Source: Lota lota
Lineage: Eukaryota > Chordata > Actinopteri > Gadiformes > Lotidae
Reading direction: 5' to 3'
Assembly: GCA_026745465.1 (NCBI GenBank)
Contig: JACYXH010000134.1
Coordinates: 124,001 to 188,000 of the forward strand
Length of the DNA: 64,000 nucleotides
Shown: positions 35,100-47,300 of the stretch, piece by piece
Numbering within the stretch: position 1 is the first letter of the stretch
How the letters are laid out: each line of letters starts with the position of its first letter
Program-made: the position numbers and the translations under genes
Notes under the pieces: model-generated
What the model saw: the letters and a program-made list of their open reading frames with translations, nothing else
Database searches by the model: none
Told to the model about the DNA's origin: nothing

Positions 35100-36400
35100 G
35101 GCAAAAGCATATCACTTTTGAAAGAGGGTTTGTCAGATGCTGCTCCTCGCCATACTCCTATTTTCCTATTAAACCATAACTGATAAGAGTCCAGGGGCCT
35201 CATCGTGGGGTCCGCAGAAGTATAAATTCAGCTTCACAACCCGGCCTCACCAAACGCGTGGCCTCGAGTGTCGCACTCGCCTCCTCCCATTCCCTTTGAA
35301 TTAGACGCATGCTCCCGTGGAGCAGGGGATTGTGGGAATGCTCGCGTGTAAAGGGGAAGGACAAAAGGTCACGAAGTTGACCTTTTGCAAATGAGCGCCA
35401 TGAGTTTGGACAATCGACATTCAGTGAGTACTGGAGGACCATACGGACTCGTGGTGAATTTCATTTCCTGTTTTTAAGGACTTCCATCAACACCTGGGAA
35501 AACTCCCAAAAGCAGCTGCTTATTCTGCTGTGCGTCAGACGGGCTCAGTGTAGCAGCTCTCTTTTATTAGTGTGGAGCGTTTCCTTACAGCGTGACGCAA
35601 GGCTACGCGACGCTTGCGTGCCCAGTGTAGCAGGGGGAGCTACATTGAGCACGAAATCGTTGCGTCGGTAGCGTAGCTTTGTGACTGTTAAGGTTACGAC
35701 TAGGACCTAAATGCAAGACACGGAGACGAGAAGGGAGCGGGTTCAAAACGGGATTTATTATCACACAGGCAAGGGCAAGGCAGGCGGGTAGTCAAGCAAG
35801 CAGTAGGCAGGCGGGGAGTCAGGCAGGCAGAGGGACGTAGGCAGGCGAGTAGTCGAGCAGGCGAGGTTCGGCAACGAGGAAGGCAAGCAGGCAGGTATGG
35901 ACTAGGCAACAGGAACGGGAGCGAATCACACTGGGAACGGGAGTAGGCACAGGGACAGGAACAGGAGTGGAACCCAAAACATGAACAGGAACGGGAGTGG
36001 AACCCGGAACAGGAACGGGAGCGGAACCCGTAATGGGAACAGGAACAGGAACCGGGGAGAAAACAGAATCCAAAAGGCGGGAACGAGGATACCTACGAGG
36101 GTGAGGTAAACTGACGAACTAGCACTGGCTCTGTGGGGAGCCAGTGCTAAAATACTGTGGCGAGTGATTGGCTGATTGCCGGCAGGAGTGTGTGGACAGA
36201 GGGAGTGCACGTGGTGGTTAATTGACGGGAAGTAAACAAAAGCACATGGTGTAGTGAGGCTGGGTGCCACTAGATGGTGGCAGCGGACGGAACGGGAGAG
36301 GGTCACGTTACAGTGACCTGCTCCACCGGCCACGACCTGCATCAGTGGTGCAACAGGAGCAACACGTCTGTTCACCACAATCATTTAGTTACTTTGTTAT
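35100..36400. repeat. GC-rich repeat X1 in LEC6, split by a solo LTR
   Basis: X1 runs 35100-35685 and resumes at 36313, interrupted by the LTR below. Confidence 0.55.
35686..36312. mobile_element. Solo LTR (gypsy family related to elements 1 and 2)
   Basis: 627 bases from TGTTAAGG to CGTTACA, flanked by the 5-bp duplication GTGAC (35681-35685 and 36313-36317). The ends match the TGTTA...TTACA style of elements 1 and 2. No internal genes, so it arose by LTR-LTR recombination. Confidence 0.9.
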
Positions 36401-36427
36401 TTTGTGTTCATTTAGTTAATTATTATT

Positions 36428-36906
36428 TTATGTTGTATGTAACACCTCGTTGCCTAAAGAACTCTCAAGTTCTTCATTTTGCCCGGTCACTGTGAAATGA
36501 GAAGTCAGAAAATGATAATGATCATTGTTGTCAGAGTGACAATTTATCATGTTTAACTGCAAAGACAAACAATAGCAAAACACTGAAGTCAAACGGAACC
36601 AATAGAAGCAAATCATTATTGTAATAAATGTTTTAGTGGCTCAGATTTTTGCAATGGGGTCGCTCTTGCTTGTTCCAATGATTAACATTAACTGCAATAC
36701 ACAGTGTGGTTTGAGTTGGGAGCTTTTTACAAATGCTGTTGAATTGACTTCATACACACTCAGGATCATTCTCAACAAAGACTTTACGAAGCAAATGGTG
36801 TGTGTTGTGTGGAACCTGCGAGGGTCAGAGAGCATCAGGAGACACAGCAGAGCCACACACCAAGCAGCAGTGTTAAGATGGTTCTTATTCTGAGGGTTAT
36901 CATGGG

Positions 36907-36970
<64 letters not shown>

Positions 36971-37226
36971 GTTTAAATTAAGGTCACAACAGGGAAAGTT
37001 CTACATCAGGCAGGTATTATGAATCATTTCCTAAAAGGGGAAATGCACGTCTTGTGGGCTCATGATGCTGGGCTGTGGGTCCGGTGACGTGTGCATCGAT
37101 GCTATCATAGATGTCCACAACCCTCTCCTCCCTCTCACTCCAACTATCCCCCGTTTCCTGCCATGTCCCTGCCTGGGGAGTCCTCACCTTCCTCCCCTTG
37201 CTATGGAGGTCCTCTTCTATCTGCAT
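36428..37226 (-). pseudogene. LEC6 module A: E1a, frameshifted TMa, truncated neck exon
   Basis: E1a 37049-37226 starts MQIEEDLHSK and has an 18-base in-frame deletion near its end. TMa 36816-36906 is one base longer than its sisters, putting its exit in phase 2. The neck exon starts near 36489 and stops at 36428. The ETS-like site upstream is altered (AAAGAGTAAG). Confidence 0.6.
36908..36968 (-). repeat. (TG)n microsatellite at the TMa acceptor, LEC6
   Basis: Uninterrupted CA repeat on the plus strand, about 60 bases. Confidence 0.95.
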
Positions 37227-38364
37227 ATTAGTTGATGAGTGAACGCCTTGGTTTCACTCAAAATGATTCAACTAAGTTATTTTAAAGGTAACACAAAATC
37301 GCAGACGGGAAGTGTCCAAAGAGTAAGAAAAACCATTTAATAGAAGATAGCAGTTATCAACTGTTAAGGTCACTTTTCTTTTGCCCCTTTCGGATGAAAA
37401 CACATCTATACGAGGGTAAGGGCAGGGAGGATTCTTCTCCAGTCACCAGTACACCACTGGTTATATGCTAATGATCAAAGATAAACAGAAATGGCAGAAA
37501 TTGACCAGTCAATTAACCGGTCCAGGTCCTCAACGTGCTAAAAGTTTGTTTTTATCTTCCTTTTTATAAAAGCCAATATTAATTTGTGATAGATCCTCGT
37601 GGGTTAGGCTGTTAGTGTTTAAAAAGGAAAGGTCCTTGAAGCTTTTTCACAAGACCATCATTTTAAAAGCACCTCACCACTATAGGCCTTAGGAACCCAT
37701 GCATCCCCCCCGGGCCCCGTTCCAACACCAGCACCCCGGCCACCACCCCCTAGCGTATCTCCCTCTTCCCTGCCCCTACCCTCCCCCGCCGGGGCCCTTC
37801 TCTCCACATAACTACCCTCTCTACCCTCCTCCTCACCATCTTCCTCCTCCTCACCACTCCTCCTCCTTGTAAGGCAATCTCCACCTCTACCTCCCCTACC
37901 CCCCCACTGATTGAACACTCAAGATTAACTCTTCAAGGTCACATGGACACCATTAACAAGCGGCAAAAGTTCTGGCTGTTTTAATTTTTTTAATGCTGGT
38001 AAAATTCCCCAATGTTTTGTAAATGTTAGCAGTTCCTCACTTAAGATTACTTTAAATTAAAATTATTTCTCGATTTTGCTAAGTTAATCAGAGAAATTGC
38101 CTTGTTCATCTTGAAGCCTTTCGTCTAAATCTATTTGTAGTTATGAACAACAACAAAGATAACTTTTGCATAGATGTGTTTTCATCTGAAAGGGGCAAGA
38201 GAAAAGTGACCTTAACAGTTAATAAATGTTATCTTCTATGAAATGGTTTTCTTCCTCTTTGGACACTATCCATCTGCGATTTTGTGTTCCCTTTAAAATA
38301 ACGTTATCTTTCAACCAAGTTGAATCATTTTGAGTGAAACCAAGGCGTTCACTCATTAACTAAT
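37227..38364. other. Head-to-head spacer between LEC6 and LEC7
   Basis: LEC6 promoter flank to about 37410, then plus-orientation 3'-flank sequence (37440-37670), then a decayed proline-rich copy (37668-37918), then the LEC7 flank with the ETS-like site near 38249-38262. Confidence 0.5.
37668..37918 (+). pseudogene. Proline-rich fragment P3
   Basis: The middle and end of the P1 sequence with several small deletions. It ends in ccccccactgattgaacact as P1 does. No continuous P1 frame remains. Confidence 0.5.
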
Positions 38365-38642
38365 ATGCAGATGGAAGGGGACCTCCATAGCAAGGGGAGG
38401 AAGGTGAGGACTCCCCCGGCAGGGACATGGCAGGAAACGGGGGATAGTTGGAGTGAGAGGGAGGAGAGGGTTGGGGACATCTATGATAGCATCGATGCCC
38501 ACATCACCGGACCCACAGCCCAGCATCATGAGCCCACGGCGCAAAGCACCAAGACAAGACGTGCATTTCCCCTTTTAGGAAATGATTAATCATACCTGCC
38601 ATATTTTGAACTTCCCCTGTTGTGACCTTAATTTAAACTTGT

Positions 38643-38698
<56 letters not shown>

Positions 38699-38788
38699 CC
38701 CATGATAACCCTCAGAATAAGAACCATCTTAACACTGCTGCTTTGTGTGTGGCTCTGCTGTGTCTCTTGATGCTCTCTGGCCTTGCAG
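38365..38788 (+). other. LEC7 module A: E1a and TMa
   Basis: E1a 38365-38560 and TMa 38699-38788 are both open and in phase. The neck exon is reduced to a trace near 38985. There is no route to a lectin domain within LEC7 itself. Splicing onward to the neck exon of LEC8 (41756) would keep phase but is speculative. Confidence 0.5.
38640..38696 (+). repeat. (TG)n microsatellite at the TMa acceptor, LEC7
   Basis: About 57 bases of TG ending at the CAG acceptor. Confidence 0.95.
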
Positions 38789-39059
38789 GTTCCACACAAC
38801 ACACACCATTTGCTTCTGAATGTGTTTGTTGAGAATGATCCTGAGTGTATGAAGTCAATTCAACAGCATTTGTAATAAGCACTCAACTCAAACCACACTG
38901 TGTATTGCAGTTGATGTTAATCATTGGCACAAGGAAGAGCAACCCAATTATAAGAATCTGAGCCAATAAAAGTTGGCTCTTTAGAGTTCTTTTGGCAACG
39001 AGGTGTAACATACAACATAAAATAATAATTAACTAAATTAACTAAAAATAACAAAGTAA

Positions 39060-39760
39060 CTAAATGGTTGCAGTGAACAGACGTGTTGCTCCTGTTGCAC
39101 CACTGATGCTGGTCGTGGCCGGTGGAGCAGGTCACAAAGCTACGCTACCGACGCAACGATTTCGTGCTCAATGTAGCTCCCCCTGCTACACTGGGCACGC
39201 AAGCGTCGCGTAGCCTTGTGTCACGCCGTAAGGAAACGCTCCACACTAATAAAAGAGAGCTGCTACACTGAGCCCGTCTGACGCGCAGCAGAATAAGCAG
39301 CTGCTTGTGGGAGTTTTCCCAGGTATTGATGGAAGTCCTTAAAAACAGGAAATGAAATTCACCACGAGTCCGTATGGTCCTCCAGTACTCACTGAATGTC
39401 GATTGTCCAATCACATGGCCAAACTTATGGCGCCCATTTTCATAAGGTCAACTGAAGTTGACCTTTTGTCCCTCCACTTTCAACACTCCGTGATCCTCCA
39501 CCTGCAAGCGAGCATTCCCACAATCCCCTGCTCCACGCGAGCACGCGTCCAGCACGCGTCCAATTCAAAGGGAATGGGAGGCAAGTGCCACACTCGAGGC
39601 CACGCGTTTGGTGGGGCCGGGTTGTGAAGCTGAATTTATACTCCTGCGGACCCCACGATGAGGCCCCTGGACTCTTATCAGTTATGGTTATATAGGAAAA
39701 TAGGAGTATGGCGAGGAGCAGCATTTGACAAACCCTCTTTCAAAAGTTATATGCTTTTGC
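39060..39760. repeat. GC-rich repeat X1, copy in LEC7
   Basis: Full-length copy. The antisense 89-codon frame is open at 39145-39414. Confidence 0.5.
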
Positions 39761-40035
39761 CTGAAAGTATATAAATCTTGGGTATATTATTTGATATTGA
39801 TCTGTGTACCAAATGAGCCAAATAGCTTCTAGACTACACAGCATATTTTAGTGATGAGGAACCAATTCAATTTAAGGCCTTGATTAAAATAAATATATAA
39901 ATGACACGGTAGTCTATAGGCCGTCACACAAGTCAAAAACAGGAAGGTTGATCATAAAAAATGATAATCTATTTCTGAGTCAGCCTGAAGAACGCCTCAG
40001 TCTGCGAGGAGAGAGCTGCGTGAACGTTATCGGCC

Positions 40036-40427
40036 ATGGCGCATCGCCCAGATTAGATTGAGATGCACGTCGAGACCAGAAAATATCAGTCATATTCTGG
40101 GAACGAAACTGAAGAGATTATGCCAGATTGTACAGCAAACTCAAGTAGGTACTCTCTCTCTCTTTGTCTGTCTGTCTGTGTTGTGTTGATTGAACAATTG
40201 TTAAGTGTTAATTGAACAATTGAAAGATTTTCATCAATAGTTATTCTAGTTATTCGTTTTTTATTTTTTATTGAATATGAACTAGCCTGTGTGTGTTTCA
40301 CTGCAGAAAGACACCTGCACCTGGCTTATCTCAGCATCAGCCTGCTTTGTGTCCTCCAAGCTCTTCTCAACATCACTCTGAGGGTCAGCTGGAACGAGTC
40401 CAGAGCCCCCACAGAGACGTCCTTCCC
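40036..40427 (+). pseudogene. LEC7 module B remnant with early stop
   Basis: E1b 40036-40144 has TAG at codon 7 (40054-40056; MAHRPD then stop). E2b 40307-40427 is cut off near its end, where the sequence jumps to a piece of X2. No neck or lectin exons follow before the next E1a. Confidence 0.75.
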
Positions 40428-40848
40428 GTAACACCGGCCTGTGAGATGTTGTGGACCACTGAGGCTGAATCTATACTTCTGCGCACCCCACGATGAGGCC
40501 CAAGGACTCTTATCAGTTATGGTTTTATAGGAAAATAGGAGTATGGTGAGGGGCAGCATCTGACAAACACTCTTTCAAAAGTGATATGCAGTGGTGTAGT
40601 GCAGGGTATACGCAGGTAACACAGTTATGAACCACAATAACGATAACTTTTGTATAGATGTGTATTCATCAGAATGGGGCAAGAGAAAAGTGACCTTAAC
40701 AGTTCCTAAATGTTATCTTCTATGAAGTGGTTTTCTTCCTCTTTGGAAACTTCCCGTCTGTGGTTTTGTGTTCCCTTTACAATAACGTAATCTTTCAACC
40801 AAGTTGAATCATTTTGAGTGAAACCAAGGCGTTCATTCATCTACTAAT
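40428..40848 (+). other. Junction X2 piece and LEC8 promoter flank
   Basis: 40435-40615 is a truncated X2 end joined to the LEC8 upstream region. The same junction occurs inverted upstream of LEC3 (12010-12215), linking these two type A genes. ETS-type site as the complement of 40733-40744. Confidence 0.45.
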
Positions 40849-41287
40849 ATGCAGATGGAAGAGGACCTCCATAGCAAGGGGAGGAAGGTGAGGACTCCCC
40901 AGGCAGGGTTATGGCAGGAAACAGGGGACAGTTGGAGTGAGAGGGAGGAGAGGGTTGTGGACATCTATGATAGCATCGATTCCCACGTCACCGGACCCAC
41001 AGCCCAGCATCATGAGCCCACGGTGCAAAGCACGAAGACAAGAGAGACACACACAGGTGACAGCCGCACACATGGTGTACATCTTCAACATAACCTTCTA
41101 GTATCTTCAAATGTTATGTGAATAGTGATTTATTTCAGTGGTAATTAACTTCCTGATGCTAAAGGGCCATATAATGTGATCGGAGCCTTTTGAAATTGTC
41201 AACATATGTACATCACATTCCCCTTTTAGGAATTGATTCATAATACCTGCCTGATTTAGAACTTCACTTGTTCTGACCTCAATTAAA

Positions 41288-41329
<42 letters not shown>

Positions 41330-44300
41330 CCCCTGCTAACCCTCAGAATAAGAACCATCTCAACACTGCTGCTTGGTGTGTGGCTCTGCTGTGTCTCCTG
41401 ATGCTCGCTGGCCTCACAGGTCTAGCCGTCCGCTGTGAGTTCCACACAACACACACCATTTGCTTCTTAATGAGTTTGTTGAGAATGATCCTGCATGAGT
41501 ATGAAGTCAATTCAACAGCATTTGTAACAAGCACTCAACTCAAACCACACTGTGTATTGCAGTTGAAGTTAATCATTGGTACAAGCAAGAGCAACCCCAT
41601 TGCAAGAATCTGAGCCACTTAAACAGTTTTTACAATAAGGTTTTGCTTCTATCTCTTCAGTTTGACTTCAATGTTTTGCTATTGATCATCTTTGCAGTTA
41701 AACATGAAATATTGTCACTCTGACGACATTGTTTATGATCATTTTCTGACTTAAGATTTCATCGTGACCGGGCAAAATGAAGAACTGCAGAGCGCTTTAG
41801 AAAACAAGGTGGAAGAGAGGAATCGCTTGCAGAGTGCTTTAGACACATCGCTGAAGAAACAGGATGCCTTACTAAAGACCCTGCATGGTGATGTTATCGC
41901 CATCGCTCATTTGTTCAATAGGTCATCACATGAGGTGTTGTATGCTTATGTTTTATTTTTTTATTTTTTGTTGCAGGAAACCTCTGCACGTGCTGGCAAA
42001 ACACCAGCTGCAGTTGCTATTACAAGTCCCATTCCAAGAAGAACTGGAACGATAGCAGGAATGACTGCAGGGAGAGAGGCTCTGATCTCATTGTCGTAAA
42101 CACCAAGGAGGAGCAGGTAGTGTGCTAGTGTGTTTTTTACATACACGCTTTCATACCAAGTACCAAGATCAGCCCAGCATGATTTCTACCATTGGTTGAG
42201 AAATGGACCAAAGGTGGTTGACATTGGATGGCTGCAATCTTACAACATGAGTTTGAAGTGTCATTTCTGTTTAGCAGTGGACGAATAAAGAACAAGATTT
42301 TTTTAAATCAGACAAAAAACAAATAGGGATGGCCAGCGGTACAGTGACCCATCATTATTTTATGTACTGAAACTGTTTTACTTGTTATGCTACCGTTATG
42401 TCTGTCCATGATGGCACCCATAGCACTCCTTACCGTCCCTCGAAGGAGGGGAAAACTCCCTCAATTATCAAGGAAGAAACCATCAGCAGGAACACAAAAC
42501 CTCTGGTCCTACTCAAGGATTCTTCCTTGGTTATAATGAGAGTTTTGTCTTGCCCTTTGGGGGCTTAGGATAGGGGGGTTGTATAATAGTGGCCTGTGAA
42601 ACTCTTTGAGACTCACTGCCATTAAGGGATATCCAAATAAAACTGACTTGTTCTAATGAGAACAGAATGAATAACCATAATTTCCAATAAGTAAATAAAG
42701 TAGTCGTATTTTAAACTATTTATTAGAATTAGCATCAGTATTTAAAGGACTCTTAAGCCCCTTTCACACATACATTCTATCCCTGAAATGTTCCAGAACA
42801 TTTCTTGCATGGGGTCATGTGTGAATGCGAACGGGTTGATTTTCCAGGAAATCTGCAGGGCCAAGTTCCCTGCTCAAGGCCTAGTAACGTTTCTGGATCA
42901 CTGCCTGTACGGCTGTGTTAAAGCAGTAACATTTCTGAAAGAGGCACGTAAAGGGTTGAGTCCATTTGATATAAAACTCTATCATGCGGAGAGAGCAAAG
43001 ATACCACAAGACTCCGCTGATGACGTATTTGAATACGCAACTGTTTATCTTAACGTCCCAATGCTTTAAGGCAGATTAACTATCAATAATGCAATTATTT
43101 GTTTGCAAAAAAGCTCATTTTGTCAAGATTGGCTGGAAACTGGATAGATTCCTGTAGTATATTGGGAATACTAATTAGTAACTGGACTGTCACAGACTTT
43201 GCTCATAACTCTTTATTGAATGACCATGCATCAACTTCTGACTCCGGGGAGAGAGCGGTCAGTTCCTGTGCCCAACAATGGCACTACTGCCCCTAGTGGT
43301 CATATCCCACTCTACAACATTCCTCCCCCCTTAAATCTGAACTTACCCGGTTAGTAAAATATCTTCATATTAAACACTATGTGAACACAATATGCCATTT
43401 TCAACAACAGTAACCACAAATAACAATTCAACTTATAAGCAACAGCTTGAACCGGTTTCAAAAACAATAAAAAAGGCAGTGTGAGTGTCCCATGTCTTTT
43501 TCTTTTCAGATACACTCACATAATCTCTTTGTTTGAAGCAAGGGTAGACTACCTTACTTCCTAAAGGAGATAAGGGCGCATTCTAGCCCATAAGAAGGAA
43601 TCTCCTTTACCTCCCAAACTCTCCAAAACGAGCTGGGGCTTTTCTTGTTCTTTGAGAGCGTCGCAATTCCACTTTAGGTGAACCACCAGGCGCGTTGATT
43701 TCCTCAGTAACAGGTGCATTGTCTGTTTGTGCCCGTGGTATACCTGTGTCCTGTGGCACCTCACTGTCTGGTGGACTGAGCTCTCTGTAGTCGTCCTCGT
43801 CTGTTTTTTCTGTCATTGGCTCTGAACTGTCATCTTCTTGCCTGCTGAACAGCTGGTCAACATGCCGACGCACCACTCGACCATTCCCCAATAGTACAGT
43901 GTACAACACGGGCCCTGGGATCTCCTGAACCAGCCCCGGTATCCATTTAGGGCCATACCCAAAATTCTTGGTATACACCAAGTCTCCGACAACAAACCTG
44001 CGATCTTTTGTGTGTCTGTCATGGTATGTTTTCTGTCCTGCTTGTTTAGCCTCCACTTTACTCTTTAGATCTGGGTGTATCAGGTCTAATGTGCACCTCA
44101 ACTTCCTTCCCATCATCATCTCAGCAGGGGAAAGTCCAGTGGTAGACTGTGGAGTTATACGATAACTAAATAAAACCCTATTCAGTTTTGTCTCCAATGT
44201 CTCACCTGAGCTCTTTTTCATTAGCTCTTTAAAAGTTTGAACGGCCCGCTCCGCCAGCCCATTGGAAGAAGGGTGGTGGGGTGCTGATGTGACATGTGTG

Positions 44301-47300
44301 ATTCCATTTTTTGTCATGAACTCTTTGGTGTTCTCACACACAAAACACTGAGCATTATCTGAAACGATCATCTCCGGAATGCCGTGACTACTGAAACTGT
44401 TCTTGAGACTATCCACGGTAGCAGCTGACGTAGCTGAGCTCAATGGGTATACGTCCATCCATTTTGAGTGAGCGTCTACTATTACCAAAAACATCTTTCC
44501 CATGAAAGGACCTGCATAGTCTATGTGTAGCCTTCTCCATGGCTTACTGGGCCACTCCCAGGGATGGAGTGGGGCACTAGCAGGTGCTTTTCTCTGCTCT
44601 TGACATGTGGTGCATGATTTGACCTTCTTTTCAATGTCAGAATCCATATTGGGCCACCACATGTAACTCCTGGCCAAGTTTTTCATTCTGGTCATGCCGG
44701 GATGACTCTGATGCAGTTGTTCCATCATTGCTGTGCGACCTCTCTCTGGAACGACGACCCGGTCTCCCCACAGCACACAGCCGTCCTGAACACTGAGCTC
44801 GTGCTGCCTCTGTTTGTAAACGACAAACTCATGTCCATCCTTGTGATTTGGCCAGCCCCTCAGTAGGTACTCACGGACCCTCGACAGGACTGGATCTTTG
44901 GCTGTCCAGCTCTGGATTTGTTGCGAGGTCGTCATTGGGTTGTTCTCCTGATCCAGCATTAGCACTCGTTCCTCAGGAGGCGGACTGCTTGGACACTCTG
45001 GGAGAGGGAGGCGGCTGAGAGCATCAGCGTTACCGTTGTCCTTGCCTGCTCTGTAAGTAATGACATACTCATATGCTCGTATTGTTACTGCCCATCTCAT
45101 TATTCTGGGAGATGCCATTTGTGGCACCGCTTTCATTTCATTCAACAAACTGATAAGAGGCTTATGGTCAGTACAGATTTCAAACTTCCTCCCATATAAG
45201 TATTTATGAAACTTCTTCACGCCAAATATGATAGCTAACCCCTCCTTATCAAGTTGTAAATAGTTCTTTTCAGCAGGTGAGAGTGTGCGCGATACAAACC
45301 CTATAGGCTTCTCAGCCCCATCTGGCATACGATGAGACAATACCGCTCCCAACCCGTAGGGTGAGGCATCACAGGATAGTATCAGTACTTTACCTTCATC
45401 ATAATGTACCAACACTCTGCTCGACTGTAACAATTATTTTGACTGGTTGACGGCCCGTTTTTGCTCCGACCCCCAACACCATGGCTCGTCCTTCCTAAGC
45501 AGCTGGTGCAGAGGAGCAAATAGGGTAGACAACTTCGGTAGGAACCTATGGTAGTAGTTTAACAGTCCCAGATATGCTTTCAATTCCGTGACTGTAGTAG
45601 GCGCTGGTGCATCCTGGACCGCCTTCACTTTCTCTGGCACTGGATGCAGCCCAGTAGCGTCCACCTTGTGTCCTAGGAATGTAACTTCCTTCTCCATGAA
45701 GTTGCACTTACTCCGTTTAAATCGTAGCCCTGCCTCCTCCAGCCGTTGTAACACTCTGTCCAGTGTACGGATGTGGTCCTGATCATCCGTTCCTGTCAGA
45801 AGGATGTCGTCGAGATAGACTGCACACTGGGGAATCCCCTGTAGAATCCCTTCCATAGTGCGCTGGAAGATTGCAGGACTGGAGCTGACTCCGAAGGGTA
45901 ACCTTGCATAGGTGAACAGTCCCTTGTGCGTGTTCACTGTGACGTATTTCTTTGAGTCTTCATCTAGCCTTATCTGTTGGTAAGCATGACTCATATCCAG
46001 TTTACTGAATTTTTCACCCCCCGCTAGGGACGTGAACATGTCCTCCATTTTAGGAATGGGGTACTGTTTTAGTGATGACACTCTATTTACAGTCACTTTA
46101 TAGTCACCACACAATCTCACTGTATTGTCCGGTTTTAACACTGGGACTATTGGTGCTGCCCAGTCTGAGAACTTCACTGGTTCTATGATCTTGTCCTTCA
46201 AGAGCCAATCTAACTCAGCCTCTACCTTAGTTTTCATTGCAAAAGGCACTGACCTCGGTTTGAAGAAGCGGGGTGTAGCATCACTGGCTACATGTATCTT
46301 TGCTGTGGCTCCTTTTAATGTGCCAAGCTCATCCTTGAACACCTGCTCATGTTTCTTTAACACTTCCTGTAAAGCATCTTTGCTGTCCATTATCTTATTC
46401 ATTGTACGCCAGTCCACATCCAACTTGGTGATCCACCCTCGCCCAAGCAGGTTTGGTCCTGACCCCGCTACCACTACAACTGGTAACTCTTTGACCATTC
46501 CTTTATGTTCAACTTTCACATTAGCTGACCCTAGAATGTCAACTTTTTGTCCCGTATATGTTTTTAGACTGATAGGACATGTACCTAGCTCTGGCACATT
46601 TGCCTTCTTCCATAGCTTAGCATACTCTGACTGTGACATTACTGTTACACTACAGCCGGTATCAATCTCAAATTTTACCTTACATCCATTTACTTTTAAA
46701 TATTGCCTGAGAGGAGGTACTTTGGGAATGGTAGTGTTCATACTGTGAATAGTGAATACATCCTCACTACTCTCCTGACTACTCTCTTCCTCTTCCTGTA
46801 TGAAATGCGCACTTTTTGAATAGCTCTCTCTCTCCCTTTTAACCTTTGTAGGTCCCTGGGCGCTCGATTTCTCGTTCCATGCCAGTTTGCAGGCCCGCTT
46901 TATGTGCCCTGTCTTACCGCAGTTGTGACACTTTTCTCCCGCGAACCTGCACTCGTTTGCCAAGTGGCTGTTCCCGCCACATCTGTAGCATTTGGCGCGC
47001 CCCCGCTGCTGCGTCTTTGCGCGGGCGTCCACTTTGTAAACGGACCCCGCCACAAGTCGACTCCCTTTTCCATCGCTCATAGAAGTCAAGTCCTTTATGT
47101 CCTTGTTGGCCGCTTCCATGGCCAGCGCTTTCTTTAGCCCCGTGTCAAACATCAAACCATCCTCTGACAAAAGTCTCTGCTGTATTCTGTCGTCATTTAT
47201 GCCGCACACTAATCTGTCACGTAGCATCACTGTGAGCGTGTCCCCATAGTTGCAGTCCTGCGCGAGCTTCCTCAGCTCCGCCACATAATCACTGACACTT

